Shown here piece after piece: positions 26,489-35,592 of a stretch of 64,000 nucleotides of DNA. The first letter of the stretch is position 1; each line of letters opens with the position of its first letter. The translations under genes and the position numbers were made by a program. The notes beneath the pieces are model-generated. The model did no database searches and was not told where the DNA came from. It saw nothing but the letters and a program-made list of their open reading frames with translations. Source of the DNA: Haladaptatus sp. ZSTT2 (GTDB taxonomy: Archaea; Halobacteriota; Halobacteria; Halobacteriales; Halococcaceae); assembly GCF_037081775.1 (NCBI RefSeq), contig NZ_JBAMHQ010000001.1, positions 248,001 to 312,000 on the forward strand, in the 5' to 3' direction.

Positions 26489-26908
26489 ATGTACAACACA
26501 ATACTCGTTCCAACCGATGGCAGTGAGCAGGCAGCCCGTGCCGTAGAACACGGCATGAAACTCGCAGAACAGTACGACGCGACGCTTCACACGATGTTCG
26601 TCGTCGATACCCGACGCTACGGTGACCCGACGCTCAGCAGCACCGAACTCATCGTAGAGGAGATGGAAGATGTCGGAACCGACCTCGTCACCGACATTGA
26701 ACAGCGCGCCACCGACCGCGGACTGGCTGTCGTCTCACGCGTCTGCCACGGCGTCCCCGACGAAGAAATCGTCGCCTACGCCACGGAGATCAATGCGGAC
26801 ATCATTGTGCTCGGCGCACACGGCAAAAAGCGTGCAAATCGCATACCGATTGGGAGCGTCGCAGAGCGGGTCGTCCGCACCGCAGACCGTCCGGTGCTTA
26901 CGACGTAG
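26489..26908 (+). CDS. Universal stress protein
   Basis: This encodes 139 residues of a single UspA domain with the start YNTILVPTDGSEQAARAV and the ATP-site GAHGKKRANRIPIGS. A CTTTTTACA TATA-like element lies about 30 bases before the ATG. Its last 11 bases overlap the end of the convergent CNNM-type gene, so the two transcripts can form antisense overlap. Confidence 0.85.
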   Translation: MYNTILVPTDGSEQAARAVEHGMKLAEQYDATLHTMFVVDTRRYGDPTLSSTELIVEEMEDVGTDLVTDIEQRATDRGLAVVSRVCHGVPDEEIVAYATEINADIIVLGAHGKKRANRIPIGSVAERVVRTADRPVLTT

Positions 26909-28001
26909 CGTCCTTGTCTAGAGGGTCTTCTAAATCGCCCGTAATCGCCTCGAAGGCGTCCGTAGCTGTGACCAGCCCAACGACGGAGCCAGTCACGTCG
27001 TCTGCGTCCGCGGCGGCGTCCGGCACCTCAGTGACGAATGCGAGCTCCTGATTTTCTGCTTGGAACGTGTCGATGACCTCACTCACAGCGGTGCGGCCAT
27101 CGATAGAGAGCGGCTCTGACGCAATCGATTCGAGGGTGATCGAGCCGTCGGTCACGGCTTCGATGTCTTGGAGGAGGGCAGGAACGTAGACGATGCCCTC
27201 GAAGTCTTCGAGCGAGTCGCCAACGAGTGGGAATCGCCCGTGTGGGTTCTCTGCAATGATGTCGAGATTCTCCGCGAGCGAATTGGTGGTCGAAAGCGTC
27301 ACGATCGACTCGCGGGGAACCATCACCTCGTGAACTGGGGTTTTGCCGATTTCGAGGGCGTTCATCACCTCTCTGCGCCGCTCGTCGGTCAGGTCGCCTT
27401 CAGACAGCATGTCGCCAACGCGACTCCTGAGTTCGCGGCGCGTACTCGGGCCGTCGCCGTCTTCTTCGTCCGTCCATGACCGGTCGATTTCGACGCCGAA
27501 CAGGCGAAGGATGCCTTTGGCAATCTTATCAGAGAGGATGATGACGGGAGCCATCACCTTCGTCCACCAGTAGAGCATGGGCGCACAGTAGCGGGCGACG
27601 AACTTCGTGCGTTCGACGCCGAGATACGTCGGCGCTTGCTCGCCGATGACGATGTGGGCGATGTTAATCATCCCGAGGGCAAACACCACCGACAGCGCTG
27701 TGTGGCCGCCGCTAGTGATACCAAGGAGCCCAAAGGCGCCAGAGAACACGGCGGCGACGGCTGGTTCTGCGACGACGCCGAGGCCGACGCTCGAAATGGT
27801 GATGCCGACTTGACAGCCCGAGAGATAAATCTCCAGCTTGTCGGTCATCTCCCACGCCTTGTCGAGGCCGGGGCCGGAGAACTCTTCACGGGAGAACTGA
27901 CGAACCCGCGTCATGGCGAACTCAGTCGTCACGAAAAAGGCGTTCGCCAGCAACAATGCCACTCCACCGACCAGTCGAAGGGCCGTTGTGACCTCGCTCA
28001 T
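26898..28001 (-). CDS. CNNM/CorC-type membrane protein with CBS pair
   Basis: This encodes 367 residues. A DUF21 (CNNM) membrane domain with three to four helices (about 1-170) includes LSGCQVGITISSVGLG and GEQAPTYLGVERT. A CBS pair follows (about 205-340), beginning with TPVHEVMVPRESI. CNNM proteins are involved in Mg2+ or other cation efflux; the CBS pair binds ATP. The C-terminal CorC/HlyC domain is missing or very short. Older annotation calls these hemolysins without basis. Confidence 0.8.
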   Translation of the reverse strand: MSEVTTALRLVGGVALLLANAFFVTTEFAMTRVRQFSREEFSGPGLDKAWEMTDKLEIYLSGCQVGITISSVGLGVVAEPAVAAVFSGAFGLLGITSGGHTALSVVFALGMINIAHIVIGEQAPTYLGVERTKFVARYCAPMLYWWTKVMAPVIILSDKIAKGILRLFGVEIDRSWTDEEDGDGPSTRRELRSRVGDMLSEGDLTDERRREVMNALEIGKTPVHEVMVPRESIVTLSTTNSLAENLDIIAENPHGRFPLVGDSLEDFEGIVYVPALLQDIEAVTDGSITLESIASEPLSIDGRTAVSEVIDTFQAENQELAFVTEVPDAAADADDVTGSVVGLVTATDAFEAITGDLEDPLDKDATS

Positions 28002-28044
28002 CTGACCGGTGGTAAGAACTAGGAGCCCGTAAGCCTACGGGCCG

Positions 28045-28452
28045 TTAGGCGACTTCCTCGATGAGCGAGGAGAGCGTTGCCTTGTCTTGGACGCCGACGA
28101 GTCGCTTTGCCTGTTCGCCGTGGGCGTAGAGCAGGAGGGTTGGAATCCCCTGGACGCCGTTCGACTGGGCGAGGTTCTGGTGTTCATCGACGTCCACCTT
28201 CACGATGGTCGCCGCGCCTTCTGCGGCGAGTTCTTCCATCGTCGGTTCGAGCATTTTACACGGACCACACCAGTCGGCGTAGAAGTCAACGAGCACGACG
28301 TCGTGGCTGTCTACAATCTCCTGTAGGTGTTCGGTGCTCTCGATGTGGATTGGTTCTGACGGAGACTCAGCGGCCTGTGCGTTTGCCTGCAGTTCTTCTG
28401 CTTTCTTCTGGCGAATGGCGTCGATGTCGTCGGTACTTGAGGAATCGCTCAT
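28045..28452 (-). CDS. Thioredoxin
   Basis: This encodes 135 residues from ATG 28452; a longer frame to 28545 is not supported. A charged N-terminal extension of about 35 residues precedes a normal thioredoxin fold with the WCGPCK active site (Cys62, Cys65), preceding VDFYAD and the cis-Pro in GIPTLLLY. It is a cytoplasmic dithiol reductant. It is divergent from a DCC-family disulfide protein, another redox gene. Confidence 0.9.
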   Translation of the reverse strand: MSDSSSTDDIDAIRQKKAEELQANAQAAESPSEPIHIESTEHLQEIVDSHDVVLVDFYADWCGPCKMLEPTMEELAAEGAATIVKVDVDEHQNLAQSNGVQGIPTLLLYAHGEQAKRLVGVQDKATLSSLIEEVA

Positions 28453-28556
28453 GTCCCACCCTATTACGTGGATGGCTTTAATCACATTGCCCGTGTGCCG
28501 ACACGGTACACAACCGATGGCGGACAGTATTTTGCGCGCGAGCACGTAGGATAGGT

Positions 28557-28988
28557 GTGACCTCTCCCGACGCCGTGCTCATCTATGACGGCGAGTGTCC
28601 GTACTGCTCGATGGCCGCGATTGCGCTGAAGCGACTCGACACCGTCGTCGCCATCTCGTGGTACGACGACGCCGCCCAACAGTTCCTCGACGCACAGTTC
28701 GGCACGACACCGTTTGCGATGGTGCTCGTAGACCAACAAGCGAGACAGGTGTATGCGGGCAAAGCCGCAGCAAAAGAACTTGCCTCGCGGGCGGGAATGC
28801 CGAAACTCGCCGGGAATCTCGTGCGCGACAACTACGAAACGATAGCCGACCTCGTTGGCCTCGCGAGCGGTCGGGGACGCGACCCGGACGACTATCACGA
28901 ACAGTACGACCTGACTGCAAAAGCGAGCAACCTGTTTACCGCGCTTGCCGCGGCCGCCACCGAGCGTCCCGCAGACGTGACCGCTTAG
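28557..28988 (+). CDS. DCC-family thiol-disulfide oxidoreductase (DUF393)
   Basis: This encodes 143 residues. The signature YDGECPYCS (Cys14, Cys17) is at the N-terminus, followed by a thioredoxin-like helix. The start codon is GTG at 28557. The family is predicted to act in disulfide exchange; the partner is unknown. Its 3' end overlaps the convergent DUF4330 gene by 4 bases. Confidence 0.8.
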   Translation: MTSPDAVLIYDGECPYCSMAAIALKRLDTVVAISWYDDAAQQFLDAQFGTTPFAMVLVDQQARQVYAGKAAAKELASRAGMPKLAGNLVRDNYETIADLVGLASGRGRDPDDYHEQYDLTAKASNLFTALAAAATERPADVTA

Positions 28989-29491
28989 GCAAAGCGAATG
29001 ACCGTTGGTTTCACCACGACATCGCCGAAGTCGAGGGTGACCCGCTTGCCGACATAGATGCGCTCGCCGTTGTAGTAGCGCAACTCGTCTTTCATCGTGA
29101 GCGTGGTTTCGACCGTCAGCTCAGCCGTGACCGTCTCGTTCGTCTCTGAAATAACCTCGATAGCTTCGACTTCGACGAGCGAATCGGTGGCGTTGACTGG
29201 CCCTTCTTCTATCGGTTCGAGCAGGTATTTTGGGACGCTTTCGAGCCGGTAGACGACGCTCACGTTCTCGGTCGGTGGCGGCGCAGTCGTGTTATTCGTT
29301 TGATTCTGCGGCGTTGCTGTCGGCGTTGGCGTCGGTGTGGCGGTGGTGTTGTTCGTGGCGGGGTCTGCCGCGTCGTCGCCCAGCACGAGCGCGCCACCCG
29401 CGCCGACCACCGCAATCACGAGGAGGATGACGAACGCGTCGATAATATTCACGAGCCCGAAGAGATTCCCGTCCGAATCGAGAAGTGGCAT
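28985..29491 (-). CDS. DUF4330-type single-pass membrane protein
   Basis: This encodes 168 residues. The N-terminus LLDSDGNLFGLVNIIDAFVILLVIAVVGAGG gives one membrane helix (about 17-40). A Thr/Pro/Asn linker with several N-x-T sequons follows, then a beta-rich domain outside the cell. The pattern matches DUF4330 proteins, whose function is not known. It sits just upstream of the N-glycosylation locus, but on the sequence alone a link is not shown. Confidence 0.7.
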   Translation of the reverse strand: MPLLDSDGNLFGLVNIIDAFVILLVIAVVGAGGALVLGDDAADPATNNTTATPTPTPTATPQNQTNNTTAPPPTENVSVVYRLESVPKYLLEPIEEGPVNATDSLVEVEAIEVISETNETVTAELTVETTLTMKDELRYYNGERIYVGKRVTLDFGDVVVKPTVIRFA

Positions 29492-29576
29492 TACTCAAAC
29501 CATTGGCAACCCCGGTTACAAACATGTCGGTTTCTCCGCTTTCTGTGACAGAAAAACAGCGATGGAGACGGGGCAG

Positions 29577-30530
29577 TCAGGCGTATTCGAGGTCGTCGGT
29601 GTACCAGTCGAGCGCCAGCACGGCCGCCCCACCGACGATGGCGATAAACACGACCGCACCAATCGAGAGCGCCGACTCGAACGTGCCGTTTGCGAGGACC
29701 TCCGCTGCTGGCAGGCGAAGCGCGCCGACCATCAAACTCACGAGGAACGTAAGCGTCGCCGCGCGGTAGTTCGAGAGCGCCCATCGGATGACGTGGGCGA
29801 TAGAAAAGAGCCCCACGACTGCGCCCACGCCGAACACGACGACGGTCGTGGCGGGTTCGATGACCAGGTCGAGGGCACCACCGCGAGCGATGCCGATGAG
29901 GCCGTCAACGAACCGGCGAAGCGTGCCGAGCATGAACTCGTACTGGCCCATGAGCAACAGCAAGAACGACCCCGAAATGCCGGGCAGAATCATGGCGGTG
30001 ATGGCGACGGCACCGGCGACGAACGCGAACGGGAGCGTGTTCGGTAGGCCGCCGCTGCTCGATGCGCCCGAGACGAGAAACGCGAACGCAAAGCCGACGA
30101 CGGCGACGGCGAGGCGCGCGGGCGTGTTCACGTTGACGTGGTTGTAGAGGACGATGGCCGAGGCGGCAATCAGCCCGAAGAAGAACGCGAACGTGAACGT
30201 CGGATACTCCACGAGCGCGGTTTCAACGATGCGCGAGAGCGTGATGAGTGCCGTCAGAATGCCCGCGCCGAGCGCGACGAGGAAGAACACGTCCATGCGG
30301 AGCAGGTCGTCGCGGAACGCCGCGCGGCCATCTGCGGTGTGGAGGCGAAACACGTTCGCAATCGCCGCAGCGTCGAGTTCCGTGATGGCGCTGATGAGCC
30401 GTTCGTAAATCCCAGTGATGAGCGCAATCGTGCCGCCCGAAACGCCGGGCACCGTGTCCGCAGCGCCCATGAAAAAGCCTTTCAAGTAGATCGAAAACAG
30501 CTCCCCGCCGGGAATCCGAGAGTCACTCAT
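29577..30530 (-). CDS. DUF368 polytopic membrane protein, likely polyprenyl-phosphate transporter
   Basis: This encodes 317 residues with eight or more predicted membrane helices. The DUF368 signature GAADTVPGVSGGTIALITGIYERLI is at residues 22-46 and is mirrored in the second half by ILPGISGSFLLLLMGQYE. Bacterial DUF368 proteins (PopT) carry undecaprenyl phosphate back across the membrane. Here the start codon shares one base with the aglB stop (TAATG), so both are co-translated. A role in recycling dolichyl phosphate released by AglB is a strong inference. Confidence 0.8.
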   Translation of the reverse strand: MSDSRIPGGELFSIYLKGFFMGAADTVPGVSGGTIALITGIYERLISAITELDAAAIANVFRLHTADGRAAFRDDLLRMDVFFLVALGAGILTALITLSRIVETALVEYPTFTFAFFFGLIAASAIVLYNHVNVNTPARLAVAVVGFAFAFLVSGASSSGGLPNTLPFAFVAGAVAITAMILPGISGSFLLLLMGQYEFMLGTLRRFVDGLIGIARGGALDLVIEPATTVVVFGVGAVVGLFSIAHVIRWALSNYRAATLTFLVSLMVGALRLPAAEVLANGTFESALSIGAVVFIAIVGGAAVLALDWYTDDLEYA

Positions 30531-33500
30531 TAGGCAACTCGTGGGAGAGCCGAGGGTATATTGGCTACGGCCGGGGCGTCAGCCGCCTGCCACGAGAGCG
30601 TGGCGGGCGGTGTCAGCGAAGCCGAGGTGTTGGAGTCGTTCGTGGTGTTCGTCCCGTTCGGCGCGTCCGTGGCGCTTCCGTCAGTGGTGTTGGTCGCGTT
30701 GCCGTCGTCCTGTGCGCCTTCGGGGATGTCGACGGTCTCCTCAGAGAGCGAGACTGTGACGGCGTTCGAATCCTCACCGATGACTTGGCCTTCGGTCACG
30801 TCCGCAGACCCCTGCCACTGCGTGCCGGTCAGGTTGTCGTCGCGTTCGAGCGGCGAGGTGAACGTGTACGGGCCGGTCGCGCGAACACTCACGTTGGTGT
30901 AGCCTTCCGAGAGACCGTATTCTTCGTATCCCGTCGTCGAGTACGGCAGCGTCATCGTGAACTCGCCGTTCTCGTCAGTCTGGGCCTGCTGCGTGTAGGT
31001 GAACGTCGAGTTCGACGTTGGCATTCGCATCTCGACTGCGGCTGTGATGGTCGTGTTCGCCGGACCGGTGCCTTCCACGGTGGCACCCGGCACCTTCTCG
31101 AACGTCTTGACCCACGCTGGCGGCGTGTTGAACAGCGCGTTCGTTGAGAGGCCGCCTTGTCCGAGCAACTGAGCGCGCGTGAAGAACGCCTGCTGGAACG
31201 TCGGTGAAGACAGTGCAGACGTGTTCGAAATCTTCACGAGGCGGTAGTGTTGGAGTGCGGGAACGCGCTCGCTTGGGTACTTGCCGATGCCACCGATTTG
31301 CGAGGTGGCGTCGTTGTCGACGTACTCACGGGCTTCGTCCATCGTCTCGAACCGCTTGATTGCCGTCGCGTTCGGTCCGCTTGGCAGTGCTGGGAACGTC
31401 ACCGTCCCCCGGTTGGTTTGCACCGAACTCGTCCCCCAGTCGGAGACGACCGGCTCGACTTCGATGGAGCTGCCGTGGTGGTAGTAGAGGCGCGTCCGCA
31501 TGCTCTCGTAGTAGCGCTGGGACTGCACGGTGTAGACGAGTTGCGTCCCCTGTTGGTTGAACACGGGTTTGATAATGTCCCGCGAGGTCAGGTTCTCGCG
31601 GTTGTAGAACACCGTCGGCGCGGAGAACTTGTTGGAACTCGGGTCTGCAAGCTTCCAGTCGATCATGACGTAGCGCGTCTCCTCGCCCTCTGGGCTCACG
31701 AGCTGTTCGTTCGCCGCCGTCTCGTTGGTCGACAGCAGGAAGTTCGCCGCTTCGGTGGCGCTCTGCTGGAACGGGTTGGCGTCAGGGATGCGCTCGCCTT
31801 TGACGGTGATGAAGTGGCCGTAGTCCCACCACGACATCACCCCATACGAGCCGTCTGGATAGTCGAAGTCGTCCGTCTGGGCGTAGGTGCCGTAGAGGTC
31901 CATCTGGTTCTGTGCGCCGCCGTAGGTACCTTCTTTCGGCGTCTCGTTTGCGAGCCAGTCGAGGCTGTCGTCCCACTGAGTGACTTCGCCCGGCTGGGAC
32001 ACCTGCCCGGCGTAGGAGATGGCGTTCGTCCCCCGCAGCGCGAGCGGGCCGGTGACGACGAGCAAGATGGCGACGACAGTGAGTACCTGATAGAGTTCGA
32101 TGTCGCGTACCGAGCGAATCGCCTTCTCGGGGCTGACGAAGCGGAAGATTCCGCCCGCAAGGAAGGCGTTGAGCGCGACGATAGCGAGGATGAGGTAGTA
32201 GTTAAAGCGCACCTGCGTGAACGCGGCGGCCGTCATGAACACGGCCCACGTCAGGACGAAGAGGTACTCTGCGCGCGACTTGCCCGCGTAGAAGTACTGG
32301 ACGAGCATGACGCCCGCACCGACGACGGCGGTGTAGAACGTCAGGCCGTAGGAGAAGGAGAGGTAGTTCTGTGCTTGTGAGAGCTGCAGAGGCTGGGCCT
32401 CACCGACGGTCTGGGCGGTGGCGCTCGACCCGAAGCCAGCCACCCGAGAGAACTGCGAGACGAAGAAATTGAACACGTCCGGGACGACGACCATCAACAG
32501 CAGCGAAACAACGGCGATAGAGCCGACGATGACGCCCGGGAACGCGAGGCGTGGGTAGTCGGTCGTGTCGAGTTTCCGCGCGAGGAACGCGAGGAACACA
32601 CAGCCACCGGCGACGGCGGCGGCGAGGAGCGGCTGGATGAGCGTGAACTGAGTCGGACTGAGGGCGAAGCTGTCGAACGACACGAGCGTGAGGACCGTGA
32701 CAACACCCATCATCACCGCGCCCGTGATGGCGAGGTGTTCTGGACTCTCGCCGCGCACGTAGACGATGCTCAGTGCGAGCGCGAAGAAGACGCCAAGGAT
32801 ACCGACGAGGAAGACGCCCGGTGGCCACGTCCAGATGTAGAGCGAGACAGCGACGCCAGCGAGCGCAGCCCACCCGACGGGGCTTCTGAGGTTATCCCAA
32901 TCGCGCTCTTGGAACTGTTCGTACACCGGTTTTTCGCGCTCTGCGACCGACAGGGCGACCATCACGGCGAGGACGGCAATCGACTGGAACAGCGCCTCTG
33001 CGACGTGGTGGTCTGAGAAGCCAACGAGGCTGCGCCGGAGGAACTCACTCGGCGCGAGCGCGAGGATGAGCACCGCGACGATGCCGCCAAAGCGGCCACC
33101 GAGGCGCTTGCCAATGAGGTAGGCTGGAATCGCCACGAGCGTCCCGAACACCGCAGGCGCGAACAGGAGCGTCAGACCAATCGTGTGCTGGTCTGGACTG
33201 CCGAGGCCGACGATGAGCGCGACGGTGGCGACGATTTGGTCGTACAGCGTCCCGAACTGGCCAACGCTCGTCCCGACGGGGAAGTGCGTCCACGGGTCGA
33301 ACGGCATGGTCGAGGGCCAGTGTTGAACCGTGTAACTCACTTGCCGGAAGTGGTACCATGCGTCGTTTCCAGAGAAGAAGACGTCGCCGCCACTGACGAA
33401 ATTTTTCCAGCCCTGAACTCGGGTGTACAGCATCACGCCGAGGAGGGCCACGAGGAGCGGAACGTGATACCACTCCTCGATGAGGTCGGCCACCGACCCG

Positions 33501-33544
33501 GAACGACGGGTCTGTGCCGACGGCTGTTTATTGCGTTTGCTCAT
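30530..33544 (-). CDS. aglB: Dolichyl-phosphooligosaccharide-protein glycotransferase AglB (STT3)
   Basis: This encodes 1004 residues. The N-terminal half has about 13 membrane helices with the first acidic metal motif in FSGNDAWYHFR (about residue 60). The external half begins with the diagnostic SWWDYG (about 571-576). A Ser/Thr/Asn-rich spacer precedes the C-terminus. The enzyme transfers the lipid-linked glycan to Asn in N-x-S/T of S-layer and other exported proteins. It is divergent from the aglG-like gene and coupled to DUF368 downstream. Confidence 0.95.
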   Translation of the reverse strand: MSKRNKQPSAQTRRSGSVADLIEEWYHVPLLVALLGVMLYTRVQGWKNFVSGGDVFFSGNDAWYHFRQVSYTVQHWPSTMPFDPWTHFPVGTSVGQFGTLYDQIVATVALIVGLGSPDQHTIGLTLLFAPAVFGTLVAIPAYLIGKRLGGRFGGIVAVLILALAPSEFLRRSLVGFSDHHVAEALFQSIAVLAVMVALSVAEREKPVYEQFQERDWDNLRSPVGWAALAGVAVSLYIWTWPPGVFLVGILGVFFALALSIVYVRGESPEHLAITGAVMMGVVTVLTLVSFDSFALSPTQFTLIQPLLAAAVAGGCVFLAFLARKLDTTDYPRLAFPGVIVGSIAVVSLLLMVVVPDVFNFFVSQFSRVAGFGSSATAQTVGEAQPLQLSQAQNYLSFSYGLTFYTAVVGAGVMLVQYFYAGKSRAEYLFVLTWAVFMTAAAFTQVRFNYYLILAIVALNAFLAGGIFRFVSPEKAIRSVRDIELYQVLTVVAILLVVTGPLALRGTNAISYAGQVSQPGEVTQWDDSLDWLANETPKEGTYGGAQNQMDLYGTYAQTDDFDYPDGSYGVMSWWDYGHFITVKGERIPDANPFQQSATEAANFLLSTNETAANEQLVSPEGEETRYVMIDWKLADPSSNKFSAPTVFYNRENLTSRDIIKPVFNQQGTQLVYTVQSQRYYESMRTRLYYHHGSSIEVEPVVSDWGTSSVQTNRGTVTFPALPSGPNATAIKRFETMDEAREYVDNDATSQIGGIGKYPSERVPALQHYRLVKISNTSALSSPTFQQAFFTRAQLLGQGGLSTNALFNTPPAWVKTFEKVPGATVEGTGPANTTITAAVEMRMPTSNSTFTYTQQAQTDENGEFTMTLPYSTTGYEEYGLSEGYTNVSVRATGPYTFTSPLERDDNLTGTQWQGSADVTEGQVIGEDSNAVTVSLSEETVDIPEGAQDDGNATNTTDGSATDAPNGTNTTNDSNTSASLTPPATLSWQAADAPAVANIPSALPRVA

Positions 33545-33548
33545 TGTC

Positions 33549-33564
33549 TTTCCTGACTAGGAAA
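33549..33564 (-). promoter_or_regulatory. Inverted repeat just before aglB
   Basis: TTTCCT-GACT-AGGAAA is a 6-4-6 inverted repeat 4 bases upstream of the aglB start codon. A TATA-like TTTATGCG (minus strand) lies about 25-30 bases before the start, so the repeat would sit at the transcription start. A similar TTTCCC-N4-GGGAAA occurs at 62248. The regulatory role is inferred. Confidence 0.35.
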
Positions 33565-33652
33565 ACGCGCATAAACCTTGTTATCTACGCGTCAACACCA
33601 GCAAGGAATTGAAAGGAAACGCCTTTGGACAAACGTCACCTTTCTCTGAAAA

Positions 33653-34573
33653 ATGCGGGTCTCCGTCGTCCTCTGTACGTATTCACTCGACCTCTACGAT
33701 GCTTTCGAGCAAGCAGCAGAAAGCATCCTCGCCCAGACGTATCCGAACCGTGAACTCATCGTGGTGGTCGACGGAACCCCCGAGGTGGCAGAACGCGTCA
33801 TCGAAGACTTCGGCGCGCGTGAGGACGTACGCATCCACCTGAACAGCGAGAATCGCGGCCTGCTCGCAAGCCGAAACACGGGCGCAGAACTCGCAGACGG
33901 TGACATCGTCGCGTTCATCGACGACGACGCGGTCGCAGACCCAGAGTGGCTTGCAGAACTCGTCTCGGTGTACGACTCCCACGACGCGCTCGCCGCGGGC
34001 GGGCGCATGACCCCCGAGTGGGTCGCTGGCAAACCAGCCTTTCTCCCCGCCGAGTTCTACTGGCTCATCGGCGTCACCCACCGCGGCTTCGCAGACGGCC
34101 CCGGCGAGGTGCGAAACACCTTCGGCTCGAATCTCTCGTTCAAACGCGACGTGTTCACCGACCTCGGCGGCTTCGACACCGCCATCGGCGGCCGCAAAGG
34201 CGAAAAAAACCTCCAGGGCGGCGAGACCGAACTCTGTGCGCGCCTGCGCCAGCAGTACGATGCAGGCGTCTACTACACCCCCGACGCGCGCGTGGCCCAC
34301 AAGGTGTTCGCCTACCGCACCGACCCTGAGTGGTTGCTTCGCCGGGCCTTCTGGCAGGGCTACTCGAAGCGCGCGATGGAGGTGTTGGTACCCGAATCGA
34401 GCGGCGAGGAGTCTGAATTCTTGGGTCAGTTGCTAACAGAATTTGCGCCACAGCGGGCGAAACGACTCCTGTTTCACCCCTCGCGTTCCGGGCTGTTGCA
34501 GTTGGTGATGCTGGTCGTGTTGACGGGTGTGGTTGGGCTTGGGTACGTGTACGGATTCATCAAGCATCAATGA
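33653..34573 (+). CDS. aglG: N-glycosylation glycosyltransferase AglG-like (GT2)
   Basis: This encodes 306 residues. The GT-A domain starts VSVVLCTYSLDLYDAF, and the metal motif is FIDDDAVADPEW (about residue 84). GSNLSFKRDVF and YRTDPEWLLRRAFWQGYSKR are in the middle, and one membrane helix lies near the C-terminus (about 283-302). Length and order match AglG of Haloferax, which adds a hexuronic acid to dolichol-linked glycan. Its sugar here could differ. It overlaps the next gene by ATGA. Confidence 0.8.
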   Translation: MRVSVVLCTYSLDLYDAFEQAAESILAQTYPNRELIVVVDGTPEVAERVIEDFGAREDVRIHLNSENRGLLASRNTGAELADGDIVAFIDDDAVADPEWLAELVSVYDSHDALAAGGRMTPEWVAGKPAFLPAEFYWLIGVTHRGFADGPGEVRNTFGSNLSFKRDVFTDLGGFDTAIGGRKGEKNLQGGETELCARLRQQYDAGVYYTPDARVAHKVFAYRTDPEWLLRRAFWQGYSKRAMEVLVPESSGEESEFLGQLLTEFAPQRAKRLLFHPSRSGLLQLVMLVVLTGVVGLGYVYGFIKHQ

Positions 34574-35592
34574 CTGAGACGCCTATCGAAAGCGAGTCGC
34601 TCAGAGTTCTATGGCTAACTCCGGATAAACCAGCGAACATCAGCGTTGGCAGAAAGCGAATTGCAGACTATCTCCAAACACAGGGAATTGAGGTTGTGCT
34701 TCGCGGAACGACGCTTCAAACTGTTCGCCAGTCGCTGCGCGAACGACGTGAGTTCGACGTAATCGTTGGCACGACCCGTGCTGGAGCAATCGCCGGAACG
34801 TTACTTTCGGTGCTTGGTTCGAAACCCTTGCTCGTTGACCATATCGACCCAATCAGGCAGTTTGCAGAAACGCACCCTCGGCTGCTTTCTGTGGTAGTCA
34901 GGGTGTTAGAAAACGCCTCGTTTGCTCTCGCAGACCATGTCATCTATGTTTACGATGAGGAAGCAGCGCGGGTGAGAAAATACGCATCAGTCGCAACGAA
35001 GACGGAGTTGGGCGTCCCCTACGACACGTTCGCCAATCCTCCACAGTCGGTCATCGAACGTGCCGAAACTCGATTGAAACGCAGTGGCGTGAACGAACAC
35101 GTCGTCATCTACGTCGGTGGGTTAGAGCCGATTTACCACATTCGAGAACTGCTCGACAGTATGGACTACCTTCCCGACTGGTCGCTTGTCATCCTCGGAA
35201 CGGGAAGTCTCGAAGAGTTAGTCGCGTCCAAAGCTGCAGAACGTGAGAACGTGATCTATCTGGGGACGGTTCCGCACGAAGATGTCCCCGGGTATCTCCA
35301 CGCCGCGGATGTTGGTGTCTCGCTTGTAGACGACGCCCATACGCTGAAAGTGCTCGAATATGGCTCGGCTGGCCTCCCAGTGGTTCAGCTTCGGGGCCGT
35401 GCAGAAGGTCGATTTGCTGGGTTGGCATCGTTCTGCACTCTCGAACCGCAGGCGATTGCCACGGCGATTCGGTCGGCACCCGAGACTACCGATACAAACG
35501 CACTCAAAGAGACGAGCAAACAGTATGATTGGCGTTCGATAGGACAAGTCTATGAGTCAGCGTTACGAAGTACTGTAAACGACCACCAATGA
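34570..35592 (+). CDS. GT4-type glycosyltransferase
   Basis: This encodes 340 residues with two Rossmann-like halves of a GT-B enzyme. The N-half start is LRVLWLTPDKPANISVGRKR; the donor site in the C-half has VIYVGGLEPIYHIRELLDSM and the late KVLEYGSAGLPVV, in which the second Glu of the usual E-x7-E is replaced. It is a soluble enzyme probably acting on the cytoplasmic lipid-linked glycan. Its base composition is clearly less G+C-rich than aglG. Overlaps of 4 bases on both sides indicate co-translation. Confidence 0.75.
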   Translation: MTETPIESESLRVLWLTPDKPANISVGRKRIADYLQTQGIEVVLRGTTLQTVRQSLRERREFDVIVGTTRAGAIAGTLLSVLGSKPLLVDHIDPIRQFAETHPRLLSVVVRVLENASFALADHVIYVYDEEAARVRKYASVATKTELGVPYDTFANPPQSVIERAETRLKRSGVNEHVVIYVGGLEPIYHIRELLDSMDYLPDWSLVILGTGSLEELVASKAAERENVIYLGTVPHEDVPGYLHAADVGVSLVDDAHTLKVLEYGSAGLPVVQLRGRAEGRFAGLASFCTLEPQAIATAIRSAPETTDTNALKETSKQYDWRSIGQVYESALRSTVNDHQ

